From the NCBI RefSeq assembly GCF_030272615.1, contig NC_081413.1:187824669-187888668 (forward strand): a stretch of DNA of 64,000 bases, written 5' to 3'. Below the pieces are notes generated by a model. That model did no database searches and was not told the DNA's origin. It saw nothing but the letters and a program-made list of their open reading frames with translations. Below, piece after piece: positions 21,892 to 36,100 of the stretch; position 1 is the stretch's first letter, and every line of letters begins with the position of its first letter. The position numbers and the translations under genes are program-made. Source of the stretch: Cryptomeria japonica (taxonomy: Eukaryota > Streptophyta > Pinopsida > Cupressales > Cupressaceae).

Positions 21892-24800
21892 TTCTGTTTT
21901 AAGTGGCGGACATTTGCAGGGTCATGCTTTTTAAGATGTTATTACGGTGAATTTTATGTACCAGTAGTGAACTATGTAAACTTAATTACCATGAGAAAAT
22001 GTGACTCCCTGTGGCGATGTAAGGAAGGAAAAGGAGTAAACTTAGCTTGTTGCTGAGATCAGCAGTCTGATTGTAGCAATGCTTTTTAAGATATGCTTAG
22101 AGTTAGCTTGCAGTCTGATTTATGTCAAATCAGTTTGTTAATAACTTAGCACAGTAGTAACATATCTTAAAATATTTGTGACGAACCATTTTGCAAAGTC
22201 GAAGCATTATTGATTAGGCTACTGGGTATAAAGTCAGGAGTAATCTTGTGAGTTTGCCTTTGAACCGCAATATGGTATTATACTGGGAAGGGGTTGTAGT
22301 TAATTTTTGTACAAGATCCATATTAATGATTGCCATTTTCGCTATGTATGTTGTGCGTATACGAAAGTAACGTCGGATGAACGTGCCTTGCATTTAGCCC
22401 TAGCATATAAATACCCACAAAATATTCTCTTATCCATTAAGCACTATTTATGAAGATTTGGTTACATTTTTTAAGATCTCTAGTTTTAGGTGTAAAGATG
22501 TTACTGACAACTCGTTAATTTGTTATTGTCAAATGAGTAATCTGCATGCTTGGAATTTATTTTTGTCTCTGTACTACATTTGTATAATTTTTCTATTGAG
22601 ACAAAACTGGCTGTCTAAATTCAAGAAAAAAAAGTCTCGACAGAGTCTTCAATTTCTAAATCGAACCCAATTAATTTTTTAAACTAGTTTAAGAACTAAT
22701 GTTTGCGAGGCACACTCTACTAGTGTTATTTCAAGATTTTGAATAGCATAATTTATTTTTCCAAGTCCTTAATTTTTGAGGCGCAAGGGAGGGACTAGTA
22801 TTTGTGTAGACTAATTTTGTGCTCATGTGCTGGTCGTATGGATTTTTTTTTCTTCAGAAATGTGATTTTTTTTGAGTTGTGATTCATCATGAAAATCATT
22901 ATATCCGAACGATAAAATGTTTTTTTTAAAAGACTATTATGATAGTAGTTGAAAAAAAGTTATTTTTTTTTTTAGAACAATACATATTCATATATGAAAT
23001 GTAATTTATATGCAACCTAAATGAGCTCAATTCTTTTTGGTAATTGTAAATCTTCATTATCTCTAATTTTTATCTTTAATGTGATTGTATCAATAGTTGA
23101 ACACAAAAATAAATATTTGTTGTTATGAAAGCAACATAATTAAAATACAATATTTATTTAATTTTAGATGATCATAAAAATGTGTTTTTTTAAAGTTAAG
23201 TTTCATTTAAAAATATAAGGTATCTATTGTCACCTTTTAAAACTATTAACATGAAGTACTCTAATACATATATGTTGTCATTTTAATAGTTTCACATATT
23301 GTTCATTATGATAACAATTATTGTTTAAATGAGCACTTGATCCTACAAATTATGCTTATAGTAGATTACTAATGATAATTTATATAAAAAAAATAATTTG
23401 TTCACATGTTTTGATTAGATAAGCATAGGAAGGGCTTTGCCCATTAGGCCTTATCCATTACAAGTCGGCCATCAAGGCTAAAATAACAAATCTTGTGAGA
23501 AATGAAACTGAATTTTGTTTTTGGTTGGAACAAGAAGTCCGTAGGAGATAAGGGTTTCAACTAAGCAATAGAGTTCTCTTTCACGATATTTGAAAGGGGG
23601 AAAAGTAGGACCTTTTATTGACCTTTACTATCATTTGAGGTCTTGTTACAATGGTAAACAATTGGTGATTCCCCGTTGAACAAAATTAGAACTGGGGACA
23701 AGAGGATGGGGTAGGAGGCAGTCATCATTTGTTAGAGGCGGCAAACGTTGTGAAGAAGCTCAAAGCGAGATGAGTCTGATATGAAGTAGGAGAAGGTCAA
23801 AGTTATGAGGAAACACTTGAAGTGAGCCAAGAAGAAGATGGAGCAGTAGGGACTTTCAACCATAATGAATTCATCTGGGTCTTGAGAAGAGCAAGTCTTA
23901 GAAGCAACCTCAATGGTCAAGTGATCTTCCTTCACCTAGTAGCAATTCTCTTCCATTGCGAAAGTGGGTATTCTCTAGCTAGGTGACCAATTACTTAATA
24001 ATGGCGACAATAAAAGGGGAGCCATTTATTTCACTTGTTAATGAATTTTTTATATTTTTTTATATGATATTCATATGTTTTATGGGTCCATTTTGATTAG
24101 CATTTGGTTATTTTTTTTGATTTACATGTGGATTGATTATTGACAATATAATATAAATATGTTGCAAGATTGAATCTTATAATCACAATTACTATCCCAA
24201 TAATTGGACTTTGCAGAATTATTGGCCTATCTCCTCTACAATACTTTAATCTTGTATGAGAACTTTTAAACCTTTCACACAAGCCTATATACTTATTGTG
24301 AATTGACCATTTGGATTGGGAACTTGGAAATATTGGATTCATAACTTTCTTTACGAAGAAGTAATGAGGTAATTGGTAGCTTGGAAAAACCATCTATAAT
24401 ACTGTAGTAAGTTTCTTACCTTCGACTTATATGTAGGAATAAATCATTTTATTAAATCTTTCTAGGTATCATTCCAATTCTTTTAGTAGATATGATGTCA
24501 CAAATAATGAATTTGTTTATAAAAAGCCACATTTGGATGACTAACCATATGATTTATGCTCCCTTTTATCATGATTAAACCCTAAATGTGTTGAGTGATT
24601 TTTGCAATAGATCAAGATGTTCTCCAAAAATATCAATATAAATTATATCAAGATGGTCATTGTAGATGCCATTCATTATGTTCATTAAAGAGATGACAAA
24701 ATCAATTAGTTCAAAGGTATGGTTGTAAACTTGTAATGTTTATACCTTGTCTTGGAAATAATTTTTGAAATTTCTTTTGTAATCCTCAATTGAAGTTGAT

Positions 24801-25057
24801 ATCATGTATGAAGATCATTCTTAAAAAAAAAATTCAAATATGTAATCAATTCAAGGTGAAAACCATATGTTCTTCATGGTTTCCACCTTCAATGCCTTGT
24901 AGTCTATGTGTTATCTTATTGCTCATCCTCAACAAATATTAGTAATGCTCTTTGGGGGTGAAACACTCAATTTTATCAAATCTCTTTGAAGTAATTTCTA
25001 CAATTGCATCTTTAATTCAAATAATATCATAACAATAATCATTTTCCTGCCTATCTC
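21892..25057. other. Gene-free AT-rich DNA left of the copia fossil
   Basis: No gene that I can support. The stretch 24100-25057 may be further decayed copia sequence or its LTR, but I could not find matching LTR copies. Confidence 0.4.
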
Positions 25058-27640
25058 TCATGTAAATCTTAAAGAATTTATTGAGCTGTAATATTTCCTC
25101 CAAATCTTATAGTATTCTATTGAGCGATAATATTTGTTTGTTTCTGAAGTTGTCATATATTTTGCTTTTGTTGATGAGAGAGCAACACTCACTACTTTTA
25201 GAACTATCAAGGAATGATTGTTGTCCCAATAAACCTTAGAAAATTTCAAGCAGATTTCCCATCTTCCAAGTTGCCTACCTAGTGTGAATTGGAATATTTG
25301 ACCAATTTGTAACATGTACTTGAAGTATTTGAGCTCACAATTGCAAGTTCTCTTGAAATTTTGAAATACTCTCTTTGTTGCTATTTTTTGATTTTTTTTC
25401 TAAATTGTTGCATAAATCTAGAGAGGACTACAACAACAAAAGAAATGCTTGGTCTTCTCCTTGTTGCATAGATAAGACTTTCAACAAGTTTTTTGTACTT
25501 AGTTGCATCTATAAGCTCTATGATATCATCTAATTTCAATTTCAAATTTTGCTCCAACGGGCATTACGAGGTTTGCAATTTGTTATTTCAATATATTTTT
25601 CTTGAGAAATGAAGATTCATGAGTTTTTGAATCACTTACAATACACAAATAGTTACAAGGTTGTCCCAAGTAAACCATTTCAAACCCTTTCTCTAGTTTG
25701 TTTTTTGCTATTTTCTTATACCTTTAATTGATCTACAAATTCAAGTGCTGGAAATCTACCTTTAGGAGGTGCTTGGTGATTATTTTAACATGGTCTTGGT
25801 GTAAGTTTGTAGTCTTTTTCTTTGAGCTTCAACTCCAAATCATTCTGGTTGAGCTATATACATTATTTTCATGAGACCACCCTTTAGGAATGCAATATTC
25901 ATGTCCATTTGATTAACTTTGCACCTATTTCTTGTTACAAGAGCCAAAAAACACAAATGACAGTCCACATCATTGTAGGTGCAAACATTTCTTCATATCC
26001 TATATGTCCTTTTTCAACACTTCTAATTGTGACAAGCCTTGCATAATGTTTAACAAGTGAGCATTTGCTTTTTATTTGTTTTGAAAAATAAACTTGCAAC
26101 TAATAGGTTATAATTCTTTAGCAAATGCTAGCCTTTCTATCTTATCTTGAATCTCTTCAATGAGATTTTCTCATTATTTGATTTTGCATGCACTTCTAGT
26201 GTCTCGTCTTTCCAACTTCATCAATCCTTACATCTTTAAAAGTTTGTGATCACCAATTTTGATACTTTTTATGTTATCTATGTGGTATAATTGGTGCATC
26301 ATTTCACTAATATGAAGCTCCATCTTTCAATTGTTGTTTAAAAGTCTCCTAAAACTTGTTCTCATTTGTTGATGACTAGAAGAGACTTTCTTCTTTCATT
26401 GTTAGAAGTAAAAACTCTAAATTTGATTCTAAAATGTATATCTCTACTTTAATGTTTGAAATGTCACAAAATTTGTTATGATTGTCCTTGAAAAAAATTG
26501 TAAACTTTCCAACTTGGCTCAATTACTAATTAATGTTGGCCATATCTTTTGTGATTTCACAAAATAAAATACCCTTAGCAAAGATGAATTTTATTGTGTG
26601 CTCATCATACAACCTAAAAGCTTTTTAGGATTTTAAATACCTCGAAATTGCAATTTTGACTCTTGTGGTCCAACTTGGGTTGCGGCTAAATTGGCTCCAA
26701 AACCGCATAGGACGGATTAGTAACCTTCACGTTATTGATTTTTACGAAAATTACAAATTGTTGATCGTGATTAACAAAATTAGTTGTCGCTTTGATTTTT
26801 CAAAAAATTTCAAAAAATCAATAACATGAGTTTTAACACGCGGGTTTGGAGCCAGTTTAGCCATGTCCTTCAACTTGTTCTTATTCACCTTGGGACTCAA
26901 TGCATGACATGATGGACGACGACCACACAAAATGTCCTCTAAACTTTTCATTTGTAGAGTATTGATGGTGACCCATTGTGAATATAGATTGATGTCGTTG
27001 TTACTTTCTCTAAAAATATAGTTTGTCTCCTTATAAAAACTACATTTCACAAATCATATTCATCATTAGTTTGTATCACTACTCCTTTTTATTGAGGAGT
27101 GTTAAGGACTTTTAGATGTTGTTTGATCACATTTTTACTTAGTTAATCTTCAAACACCTTTTATGCGAATTCACCAACAATGTCATTTTTTTTGTGTGCC
27201 AATATGAGACGCAACACCATTTTCAATCATTATGCGACATTTGAAAACTTTCCAAGGTTTCAAACTTTTCCTTAAACAAGTAGATCTAGGTCATTTTGCT
27301 ATAATCATTAATGAACAACACAAAGCACTCACTATTACCAATATAAGAGACTAATAATGGGCCAAATTAATTATAGTGGATCAATTGTAATATTATTTCA
27401 TCTCTTTAGTTTGATTTTGCAAATGTGATCCTCTTTGTTGTTTCACAAAGACATATGCTTCATACTTTCAATTGTTTTGGGAAGAGTGCGTAGGTCTAGA
27501 ACACCATTATTTTGTATTATTCACATATTGTCATAATCCACACACCCAAATCTTATGTGCCACAAAAAACTTGTTAAATTAACTCTGTTAGTGAGAGGGG
27601 TACAATTCCTTGAAACTGAAGAACCGCTTTTTGAGTTTTA
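25058..27640 (-). pseudogene. Ty1/copia polyprotein fossil (pre-integrase, integrase, reverse transcriptase, RNase H)
   Basis: Many stops and frameshifts, but motifs lie in copia order on the minus strand. The pre-integrase region reads LWHIRFGCVDYDNM near 27565-27525. The integrase core reads FVLFINDYSKMT near 27330-27290. Reverse transcriptase has VNQMDMNIAFLKG near 25930-25885. The connection reads LVESLIYATRRRPSISF near 25500-25440. RNase H has VALSSTKAKYMTTSE near 25200-25150. Integrase lying before reverse transcriptase marks Ty1/copia rather than Ty3/gypsy. Neither LTR was identified. No residual function. Confidence 0.85.
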
Positions 27641-29069
27641 ACAATTTACTTTCATCATACCATTTTATAGTAATTTTATTATTAGTCTTTATATTGATTA
27701 TTATAGCTCTATCATTTTACAAAATGGAGTGCCCTTTTGCTAAATGAACACTAGAGCCATGAAGTTTCATCATTATTGGAAAGGTAAAATACATTGTCGA
27801 AAATGAAATCTCATAATCTTGTAGCTTGATTAAAATTGTTGATTTTATTTTTTCGTTGTAGATTTCTTTTATTTTCCAAATATATTGGATCACAATTCCT
27901 TCATGAAACCCCTCAAAGAAGTCCTTTCAATAATTCATACAATTCAATTATGTTTGATGTATTTGGGTGTCTTCTTTAACTATTATTTTATTAGGGTTCA
28001 TTAAATTAAGTATTCATGGGAATGATAGCAATATGTTGCACATACCTACAACTAATATAGTTGATGTTAAGACAAAAAATCACATCCAGAGCAACTTCAT
28101 GACATGTGAGGTCTTTTAGATTCCCATGGAGTAATATATTATGTAATATCGATCCCATTCCCTCAATAATTATGTGAGATAGATAAGGACAACTCTCTAT
28201 AATTATAGAAGAGAGGGAAAGTTGGTTGATAGCTTGAAATGCATGACATGAATCAAATTAATTTTGTTGTTTCATGGAATATGATAACTAAATAAAAAAA
28301 TATGTTAATAACAAGATTGAATATGTGCTACTTTATTATACAAATTGTGCATATTTTAATAGAGAAAAAACATATACATATACATATACATATACAAAAT
28401 CCTTTTATTTTAGATACTCAAAATAATTTTGTAAGGTAATTTTCTCCCATTTAAAATAACTTTACACTTAGCATATGCTCTTTTCTCTTGAATTGGTTAA
28501 ATCAAGCTCAAAAATTACATATGTATTATATCATCAATTAATATAGGACCTTTTGTTGAGAAACTATGTTCAAATTCTCAATTGCTTTGAGGAGCTCCCT
28601 CTTTCATCTCTTATCACTTATAGTACCATTTAACTTTTTGATTCACAATATCCCAAAACTTATCATCTTCATCCAATGAATGGTCATATTTTTCAATTGT
28701 TTTTGTAATATCCCTAGCATCACACCTAGGACGTTAGCCAAATGAACCAATTTTATTTTTGAAGAGAAACATAATAACAACTCTTAACTACTAAGTAACA
28801 ATAGTAACATGTTGCGCTCACATTGATTCATGCACAAGGTATCATGATGAGAAAAATGACACACAAGGCACAAGGCTAGTGTGTTGATGATTCACAAGAT
28901 ATAGGTAACAATCACAACACAATACTGTTTCTCCAAGAAAAGTGACATAAGTGGAAGAATTACAAATCATGAGACAAAAGCACCATGATGAGTTTATGAG
29001 AGAGTAGAGAAACACCACAACGATGATTGGGTTCTAACACCACGATCATGTTCTCCAATGACTCAACTC
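27641..29069. other. Probable decayed 5' part of the copia element, then gene-free DNA
   Basis: Upstream of the pre-integrase motif a gag region is expected, but I could not recognise one. A short ACATAT tandem run lies at about 28369-28398. No LTR pair was found. Confidence 0.35.
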
Positions 29070-29640
29070 AAGGATGTGATGGGTAAACCATCTACATGAA
29101 ATCCATGCCATACACACACTTTACAACACACTGAACTCTAAGAGAAATTTGAACAAGTAGTGGGACAACCAAGAGATTTCACATCTTAACTAGACAAATG
29201 ACCACCATTCTTCTGGACACAATACACACTTACCAAGGCCAAGGTGGAATATCCCAACCAAAGACATCCAAAATAACGAACAAATGTTCAAAGGATTAGT
29301 CCACTAGGAGGTACAATCCTCCATCAACAAGAATGCCAATGGCTCATTTTGCAAGAGTATGCTTCCCATCCAAAATATGGTATAAATTCTAGATAACAAT
29401 GCTCATCAATGAAATTATGACATGAAAATGATCACAAGACTAAGGGGAGAAACTTTTGTATAAAAGGTTCCCCTCAAAATTCGTGGAAGTACCCACCATT
29501 TGACAAAATAGAGGACTAAAGTACATCAAAGGACTCTAGCATAGGAAGAAATTTGTGTGCCAAAAGGATACTAGCACAAAACTAAAAAATGTCCACTCTT
29601 TTCACAAATGTCCACTTTTTGTCCTAGATTCTAAAATTTG
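29070..29640. repeat. Dispersed diverged repeat, copy 1
   Basis: Collinear with 39545-40125 in the same orientation. Shared landmarks are GATGGGTAAACCATC / GATGGGTGAATCATC, CTAGACAA, a CCTCCA(T/C)CAA run, AATG(C/A)CAATG, ATGCTTCCC, and AAGGGGAGAAACTTTTG / AAGGGGAAAAATTTTTG. Divergence is high. No coding sense seen. Confidence 0.6.
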
Positions 29641-31210
29641 CTCTAGAGTCCTCTTTTTGGATTTTCATCTTGATGAGAGATTGAATAGATGACTATTTCC
29701 AGGTCTTATACTTAGAGATAGGACATAGAACTAAAAAAAGAAAGATATGATGTACATGAAATGATCATAAATGATTGAGAGACCATGATGGGAATTCACA
29801 CTTGATTTTGAGAACGCAATTAAATGAATAAGATGCTTTCTAAGAATTGAATGGTCAATAAAGGAATCTAAGGCAAGTCCAAGAACAAGAGGGACAAAGG
29901 GAATTGTTTCCCATCCTGCCCACTTGTCCTCTTACCAGGCATAGAAATAAAATGACATCTCATGGTAGGTCCTTACACACAACCCAACATTATGAAGAAG
30001 GAATTCAACACAATATTTAAAGGTTTGATAATTGAATTTTTTTTATCACATCGTGTTCATTAAAATCACAAATCCAAATGCGCACTAAGTTCAATTAGCT
30101 GGCATGCTTAACACCAATGTCAATACATGAAAATATGAATAATCACACTATCACTTCTTAAATGGTCGGTTTACAACCCTTCTAATTAAGAGGTCTCAAA
30201 ATATTGTTACAATTACATAAGACGTCTCAAATTTTATAAAAATATATTTTACAAATTAGATACAATAAAATAAAAATGAGATTATGAGACCTTCCATCTT
30301 GTGCATGATCTCATGCCACTCCAATATATCCACTGGTCTTCAATGGTGGTTGAGCACCACCCAACCATGTGATTCCCAAAGGCCCACTCCACCTTGCTAA
30401 GAAATAAACATGTTGGAAAACATAAAAACTCACACCAAACAAGGGAGTAAGACTTACACACAAAATATGGTGCATATAAAACATGCATGAACAAATACAC
30501 AATCAATGTCTCAACTAAACACAACAAGCATGAATAGAGATGGGTCCTCATTAGATAACAAATCCAATTACAATAAGGATGAGCAGTGTCAATCACAATA
30601 GCCCTATGACTTTGGTAGACAGAGTGCATGTTACCATCATGGGATGAAGATACTCTATGACACCAACACAATGCAGTGTGGCATGCCTTTGATGTCCATA
30701 TAGAGCCTTTACAAGCACTTACAGTGTGTCACCGAGTAAACATCGTATAAGTAGAAAATAAAAAATCAAGGTCAATAAAACTCAAAAGTCATAAATAAAT
30801 TGGGATTAGTAATGACTTTATTTCATGTAAAGTTCAAAATATATGCATGCAAATGAACCAAAAGAAATGACATCACAATCAAAGCAATTAAACACTTAAA
30901 ATTTCACATGCAAACCTTTGATTGAGTTGGATGTGAAGTTTTATTCATTTGTGACATGGGTGCTCAATTCATTGTCGTAACATTATCATTCAATCAATGA
31001 TAAACTGGAAATATTTTGACATAAAACCAAATTCTTGATTGATGATTGAGAGATGATGTAAAACGGATTTGATTTATAGATTTGTAAGAGAATTTGACAT
31101 GAATGTCTTGGATTAAATTTAGAACCTTAGATCTAATTAGTCATTTGAGGGATCGATGAAGATATGTGACATGCATAGAAGAGTTTCATATTATTTAAAA
31201 TTTTAAATAG
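29641..31210. other. Gene-free DNA left of element B
   Basis: The 129-codon minus-strand open stretch at 30282-30671 is Cys/His/Tyr-rich and matches no family I know; I do not call it a gene. Nothing else stands out before the element B target site. Confidence 0.4.
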
Positions 31211-31215
31211 AATAA
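31211..31215. repeat. Target site duplication of element B, left copy
   Basis: AATAA directly before the LTR start (TG at 31216); the same five bases follow the other LTR at 38760-38764. Confidence 0.9.
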
Positions 31216-32412
31216 TGTAATGTGGTGAAAAATGGTGATGGAGAAGTCAAGAGGAAAGCTTTTCTCTCCTCAAGGAAAGGAGTGAAAGTTTTGCAAAAGA
31301 TTCTCTTCAACCTCTCACACACATTACATTTAAAGGAGGGGGGAGAATTCACTAGATCAAATCTCAAGAGATTGAATGCTAAGTGAATTGACAATGAATT
31401 TAGAAAGTGAAAGTAACCCCTCTTTTAGAATGCAATAGGTCGAATTATGCGATTTAAGACTAAGTGTAAAAGCAACAAAGAAATGATTATAAGTTGAGAT
31501 AGAAATGTTGGATGAAGCTATGCACTTGGAATTAGCAGTTAAAGGCCGAGACGAAGCTCCCTTGCAAATTTGGGCAAAAGTTGTTGGGACTGTATTGAAA
31601 GTGCACACGGTCCTCTGAAAAATCCATGCGCCAAAAAGGGTTTTTCTGCCTCTAAGAATGGAGCCCAAATCTCCAAATACAGCCGCACACCTGCAACCTA
31701 CACACATAAAAGAGAGGAAACGCTGTTGGGATTGGGGGTTTGCCTTCAGGTCAAACCCTAGTTTGGGAATTAACCAAATGATGAAAAGTACTTGCAAGTA
31801 ATGAAAGTAAATGACTGAAATGGAATTCATCTCAAGGGAGGATGTAATTGAAATGTTGATAGAGTTGTTTGAAAGATATGTAGAATTGAATGTCAAGAGA
31901 GATATCCACTTCAATGGTTGAATCCTTGACTTGAATGCAACACCTAGGCTTGAAAGGAGACTTGAGATGTTGAATGGATGCTTGAATGGACACTTGAATG
32001 CTTGATTTCACTTAGGATCACAATTTCCTCTTCATGTATGTATCTTCTTGAACTTATTGACTTATGCAAATGGGAGAGAGAATGCGTCTTATATATTCGC
32101 CAATTAGGGTTAATTGACTGATTTTTCATTATAGGCCGACATAGGGAAACTTTTCCAGCTTCCAAAATGCAAAGCCCAATGCAAAGTTTGAATGGAGGGG
32201 GCCCAAAATAGGGCAAGGATAGGGGTGCCACTCCCCCGTCATGCCCTAATTTAGGACAAGAAGCAACAAGGGAGTGCGAGGTGCGAGGAAATGCAAGCTT
32301 GGGGCAATGCGAGCACGTCTTGGGTCTCCAATTAGGCTTAGGGATTCATTTCACCAATGTGAAGACCCAAATGTGGTTGAAAATTGCAAGGTCAGAATTT
32401 TATGACGCTACA
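31216..32412 (-). repeat. 3' LTR of element B
   Basis: 1197 bases, TG...CA, aligned along its length with 37559-38759. In the first ~245 bases I count about 11 substitutions plus small indels between the two LTRs, so the insertion is not recent. On the minus strand a TATA-like ATATATAAGACG lies at about 32088-32099. Open stretches inside it (31357-31914, 31944-32231) recur in the other LTR and are not genes. Confidence 0.9.
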
Positions 32413-32427
32413 TTTAGCTCCCACTTT
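32413..32427 (-). promoter_or_regulatory. Polypurine tract of element B
   Basis: On the minus strand AAAGTGGGAGCTAAA runs directly up to the TGTAGC start of the 3' LTR, the expected place for the plus-strand primer. Confidence 0.75.
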
Positions 32428-32785
32428 AGCGGGAGTATAAGCATACACCAATACTACTGGTAAAGTACAAGGATACAAGATTGAAAGACTTTCACCACAT
32501 CAAGGAGGCAAGATACACCAAGCCCCCAGTGGACTAAGGATCTTATGACATCGATTGACAAAGTAAAAGGGAAGATCAAGAGGGAAGGACCACGACTGCA
32601 TGTAGCAAGGTTTCCCTCAATATGAGTCATAAAAAGCAAGGATACCAAAAATTACAAAGTAAAGCTAAGTTCACTAAGTAACTTTGAGTATCAATAAGGA
32701 AAATATGTGCGGAGTGTATGCCCCCACGTTAAAGAAATCACACACGCCTTATCAGGAGCGATTGATTTAAGGTAGGATACACCCA

Positions 32786-32819
<34 letters not shown>

Positions 32820-33187
32820 TACGCTATCACAAGGATTTAGCCCCCAATTGAGGAATAAACCCAAGGATAATAAACATAAACATAAATCATGAGGTAGTTT
32901 TGCTTTCCTCAAGGTCAATATGTTGTATGATAACTCATGTATATCATGTATATAATATATGCATAGAATAGTCGTCATCCCCCAAAGAAAGGAAACTACC
33001 TTAGAAGAAAGGGAACATAGGTGTCTTTTGAGTAAACATAAAAGAGACCAAAAGGGATCTCAATGCTTTGCATCATCCTCAAGTAGACATTACTAGGGAA
33101 CATAGAAGAATAGGGATACACATAGAGGAATGGTCACAAAAGAGCAAGAAAAGGGAGAGAGGTAGAGGATCTACGATGCTAATGTAA
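32428..33187 (-). other. Non-coding internal region of element B with a (GA)n microsatellite
   Basis: Between the end of the gag-protease frame and the polypurine tract there is about 0.76 kb with no retroviral domain, where an autonomous element would hold several kb of pol. A GA repeat lies at 32786-32819. Confidence 0.7.
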
Positions 33188-36100
33188 CTAGTTTAGCACG
33201 ACATCCACTTCCCGATCTTGCTGATCACTATTTCGGGAAGGCGGGAAACACGCCAGCAGAGCGACATTAGGCACGACAGATGGAGCTATCATAAGATCCA
33301 AACAAGGACTATGCTCATGTGCTAAGTCACTTTGTTCGATTCTAGGAGCTAGGATTAAGGCTTTTGAAAATTTTGCAGATAAATGTTTGTCCACATCAAT
33401 ATATTCATAGTCACTATCAGAAGCATTAGGAGTTGTATTGCCATCATGAATAATATTTTCACCTATTTCTTCATCAAGATTCATAGAAAGAGGAGCGCGA
33501 ACACGGATGGGAGTAAAACCATCACATGTTTTTTTCAACTTATGATTTGGAGATGTAGGTTCACCATCTTGTTTAGGAGAAAAGGGAATCATGTCAACTA
33601 TTGGAGATTTGGGAGATTGAATATTTTGAGGAACAACTTCACAAGATCGAGCACGACTCTTTCATCGGCGGTGTCTTGCACAATGATTCCGTCAAGACTT
33701 AACGAAAGACTAAGAAGGAGGAGGAATATTTGTTGAAGGAAGAAGATTCTCATCTCTAATAGTTGAAGGTTTAGGTTGAGGTCTTTTAGGTTGAACAAGA
33801 GGAGAGGCAAGTCTCTTCTCTCTATAAGAGCAAGGGGGTGGAATTGCACCATATAAAGGAGGAATGTTTGGTGTAGGAAGGAGACCATGTCCATCATGAG
33901 GAGGAGGAACAAGTCTAACCTTAGGAAGAATATTGTTATCCTTCTTAGGAGAAGAAATAGTTTCATCCATTGGAATATGTTGGGAATTTTCCTTAGGAGG
34001 AAGGTTAGTTCTATCCATCAAGGGAAGAACCTCATCTTCAAGAAGGATGGGAATATCAAGATTTGGAGTTCTAGGTTGGCTTAAGGATAGGATCATATAT
34101 TTCTTCCACTTTTAATAAGATTGAAAGAGAGCATCGCTTCTCAGCGGAAGAGATTGAAATTGTTTAGGCCAAAAGAAATCAATAGGAACACCTGGGCTTC
34201 TTTCAGCTAGTCCAAATAAGCTATGGTTAATAGTTATGATTTCTCCATTGTGGGGAAATTTCAAACATTTATGGATTGGAGAAGCAATAGCCTTCATGGA
34301 AGATAGCCAAGGATAGCCCAACTTCACACGAAATTGCTTAGAGGAAGGAATGATAACAAAGTTGACATCCATAGATTTAGTGTGAACCTCAATAGGAAGT
34401 GTGATAGAACCAATGGTAGGACAAGATAATCCATCAAATAACTTAACAACCACATTAGTGCCATCATAGATTGGTTTATGCAAACGTAAAGTGAAAAGAT
34501 ACTCCTCAGTGATGACATTAACCATGCAAGAGGGATCGATAAGCACACCACGACAAGGCGTTTCTTAAATCTTTGCAACTATGTATAGAGGTCCATTAGG
34601 TGCTCTAATGGTCTCACTAGGGTCAAATGTGATACATAGATCCTTAGGTTTTCGTTGTTTCTCTACCATATTCACCAAATTTTGAACCATGGTAGTCACA
34701 TCAAGAGAGAAAGAGGTATGTTTAGTCTCAATCACATTAGAGGTATGAGAAGGTAAAGGATCAGTACAAATCTTAAGATTTTGATTAGGAGGGGCTACTG
34801 ATTTGTTTTCTTTATCATTCACACCTGCCATAGATATAGTATTATTATCAATCAAATTTTGAATCTTACTTTTTAATGCAAAACACTTCTCAGTGTCATG
34901 ACCAGGTTGACGATGAAATTGACAAAAATAATTATTATCAAAGTAAGGTGAGGCTTCCTTAGAAGGGTCAACTAATTTTATTGGAGGAAGTTTGATAACA
35001 TTTCATTGTAACAACTGAGATGTAATGCTATGTAAAGATTCATTCAAAGGTGTAAATTGTCTTTCTCTTTTAAAAAATTTAGAAATAGGAGGCACACCTG
35101 TTGTAGCACTCACATTGTTGTTGTTGATGTTGTCATTGAATTTGATGAATCCTTTGCTTGGTTTGAACTTCGCAAACAGTTGTTGAGCACTGCCACCCTT
35201 ATCACTTTGAGCCATAGGAGTGGATTGCTCTAGTTGACTCACAGTCAGTTGATAATTGTGAAGTGTTGCGCACAACTGCGAAAAGGAAGTGAACTCACAA
35301 AGGAGAAGTTTTTCTCTAATATCTTTTTGCAAATTAGAAATAAAAATTCTTTGAATATCATTATCAAGCACTTGAAAAGAAATTTGAGAACACAAATACT
35401 TGTATCTACCAATGAAATTAGTCGTTTTATCTTTAACACCTTGTTTACAATGCGTTAAATCAGTCAAAGTGATCTTAGGACCTATGTTGTTTTGAAATTG
35501 TTGAATAAAAGCATTTGCTAATTGTTGAAAAGAAGTAATAGAATATGAAGGCAAAGAGAAATACCATTGTAAAGTCTTATCTCTCAATGTTCTAGAAAAC
35601 AATTTAGCAAGCAATCTTTGATCATAAGCAAAGTCAATACACAAAGTTTGGAATGTCTTGACATGTGTTAAAGGATCACCTTTTCCATTATAGAGTTCCA
35701 ATTGAGGGACTTCAACATGTTTAGGAGAGACGAATATAAAAATATCAAGAGAAAGTGGGCTCGGAACATCAAACATGGGCACATTAAACTTGGACTGACT
35801 CATAGAAGCGATTTGTTGTTGCAATGATGACACAGTTTGAGCAAGATTATTAATGGTTGCTTCGGTTTTAAAATTCATGTTAGACATGTTTTATTGAGAA
35901 GGTGGTGTGACGTTGTTGAAAGAAGGCATTGATTGAGAATAAGGTGGAGGAACACTATGGTAAGTAGGCATAGGAGATAATTGAGTAGGCAATGGGACAC
36001 TAAAAGGAGAAATAGAATGATTGGATGAATTGCCCCGTTGCGTCACATTGATTGGGTGAGAGACAAGGGGAATATTTATTGAAGGCATGGGTAAGGATGA

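Noticed and set aside
30282-30671. 129-codon minus-strand frame
   Set aside because: Composition is Cys/Tyr/His-rich with no recognisable domain and no supporting signals.
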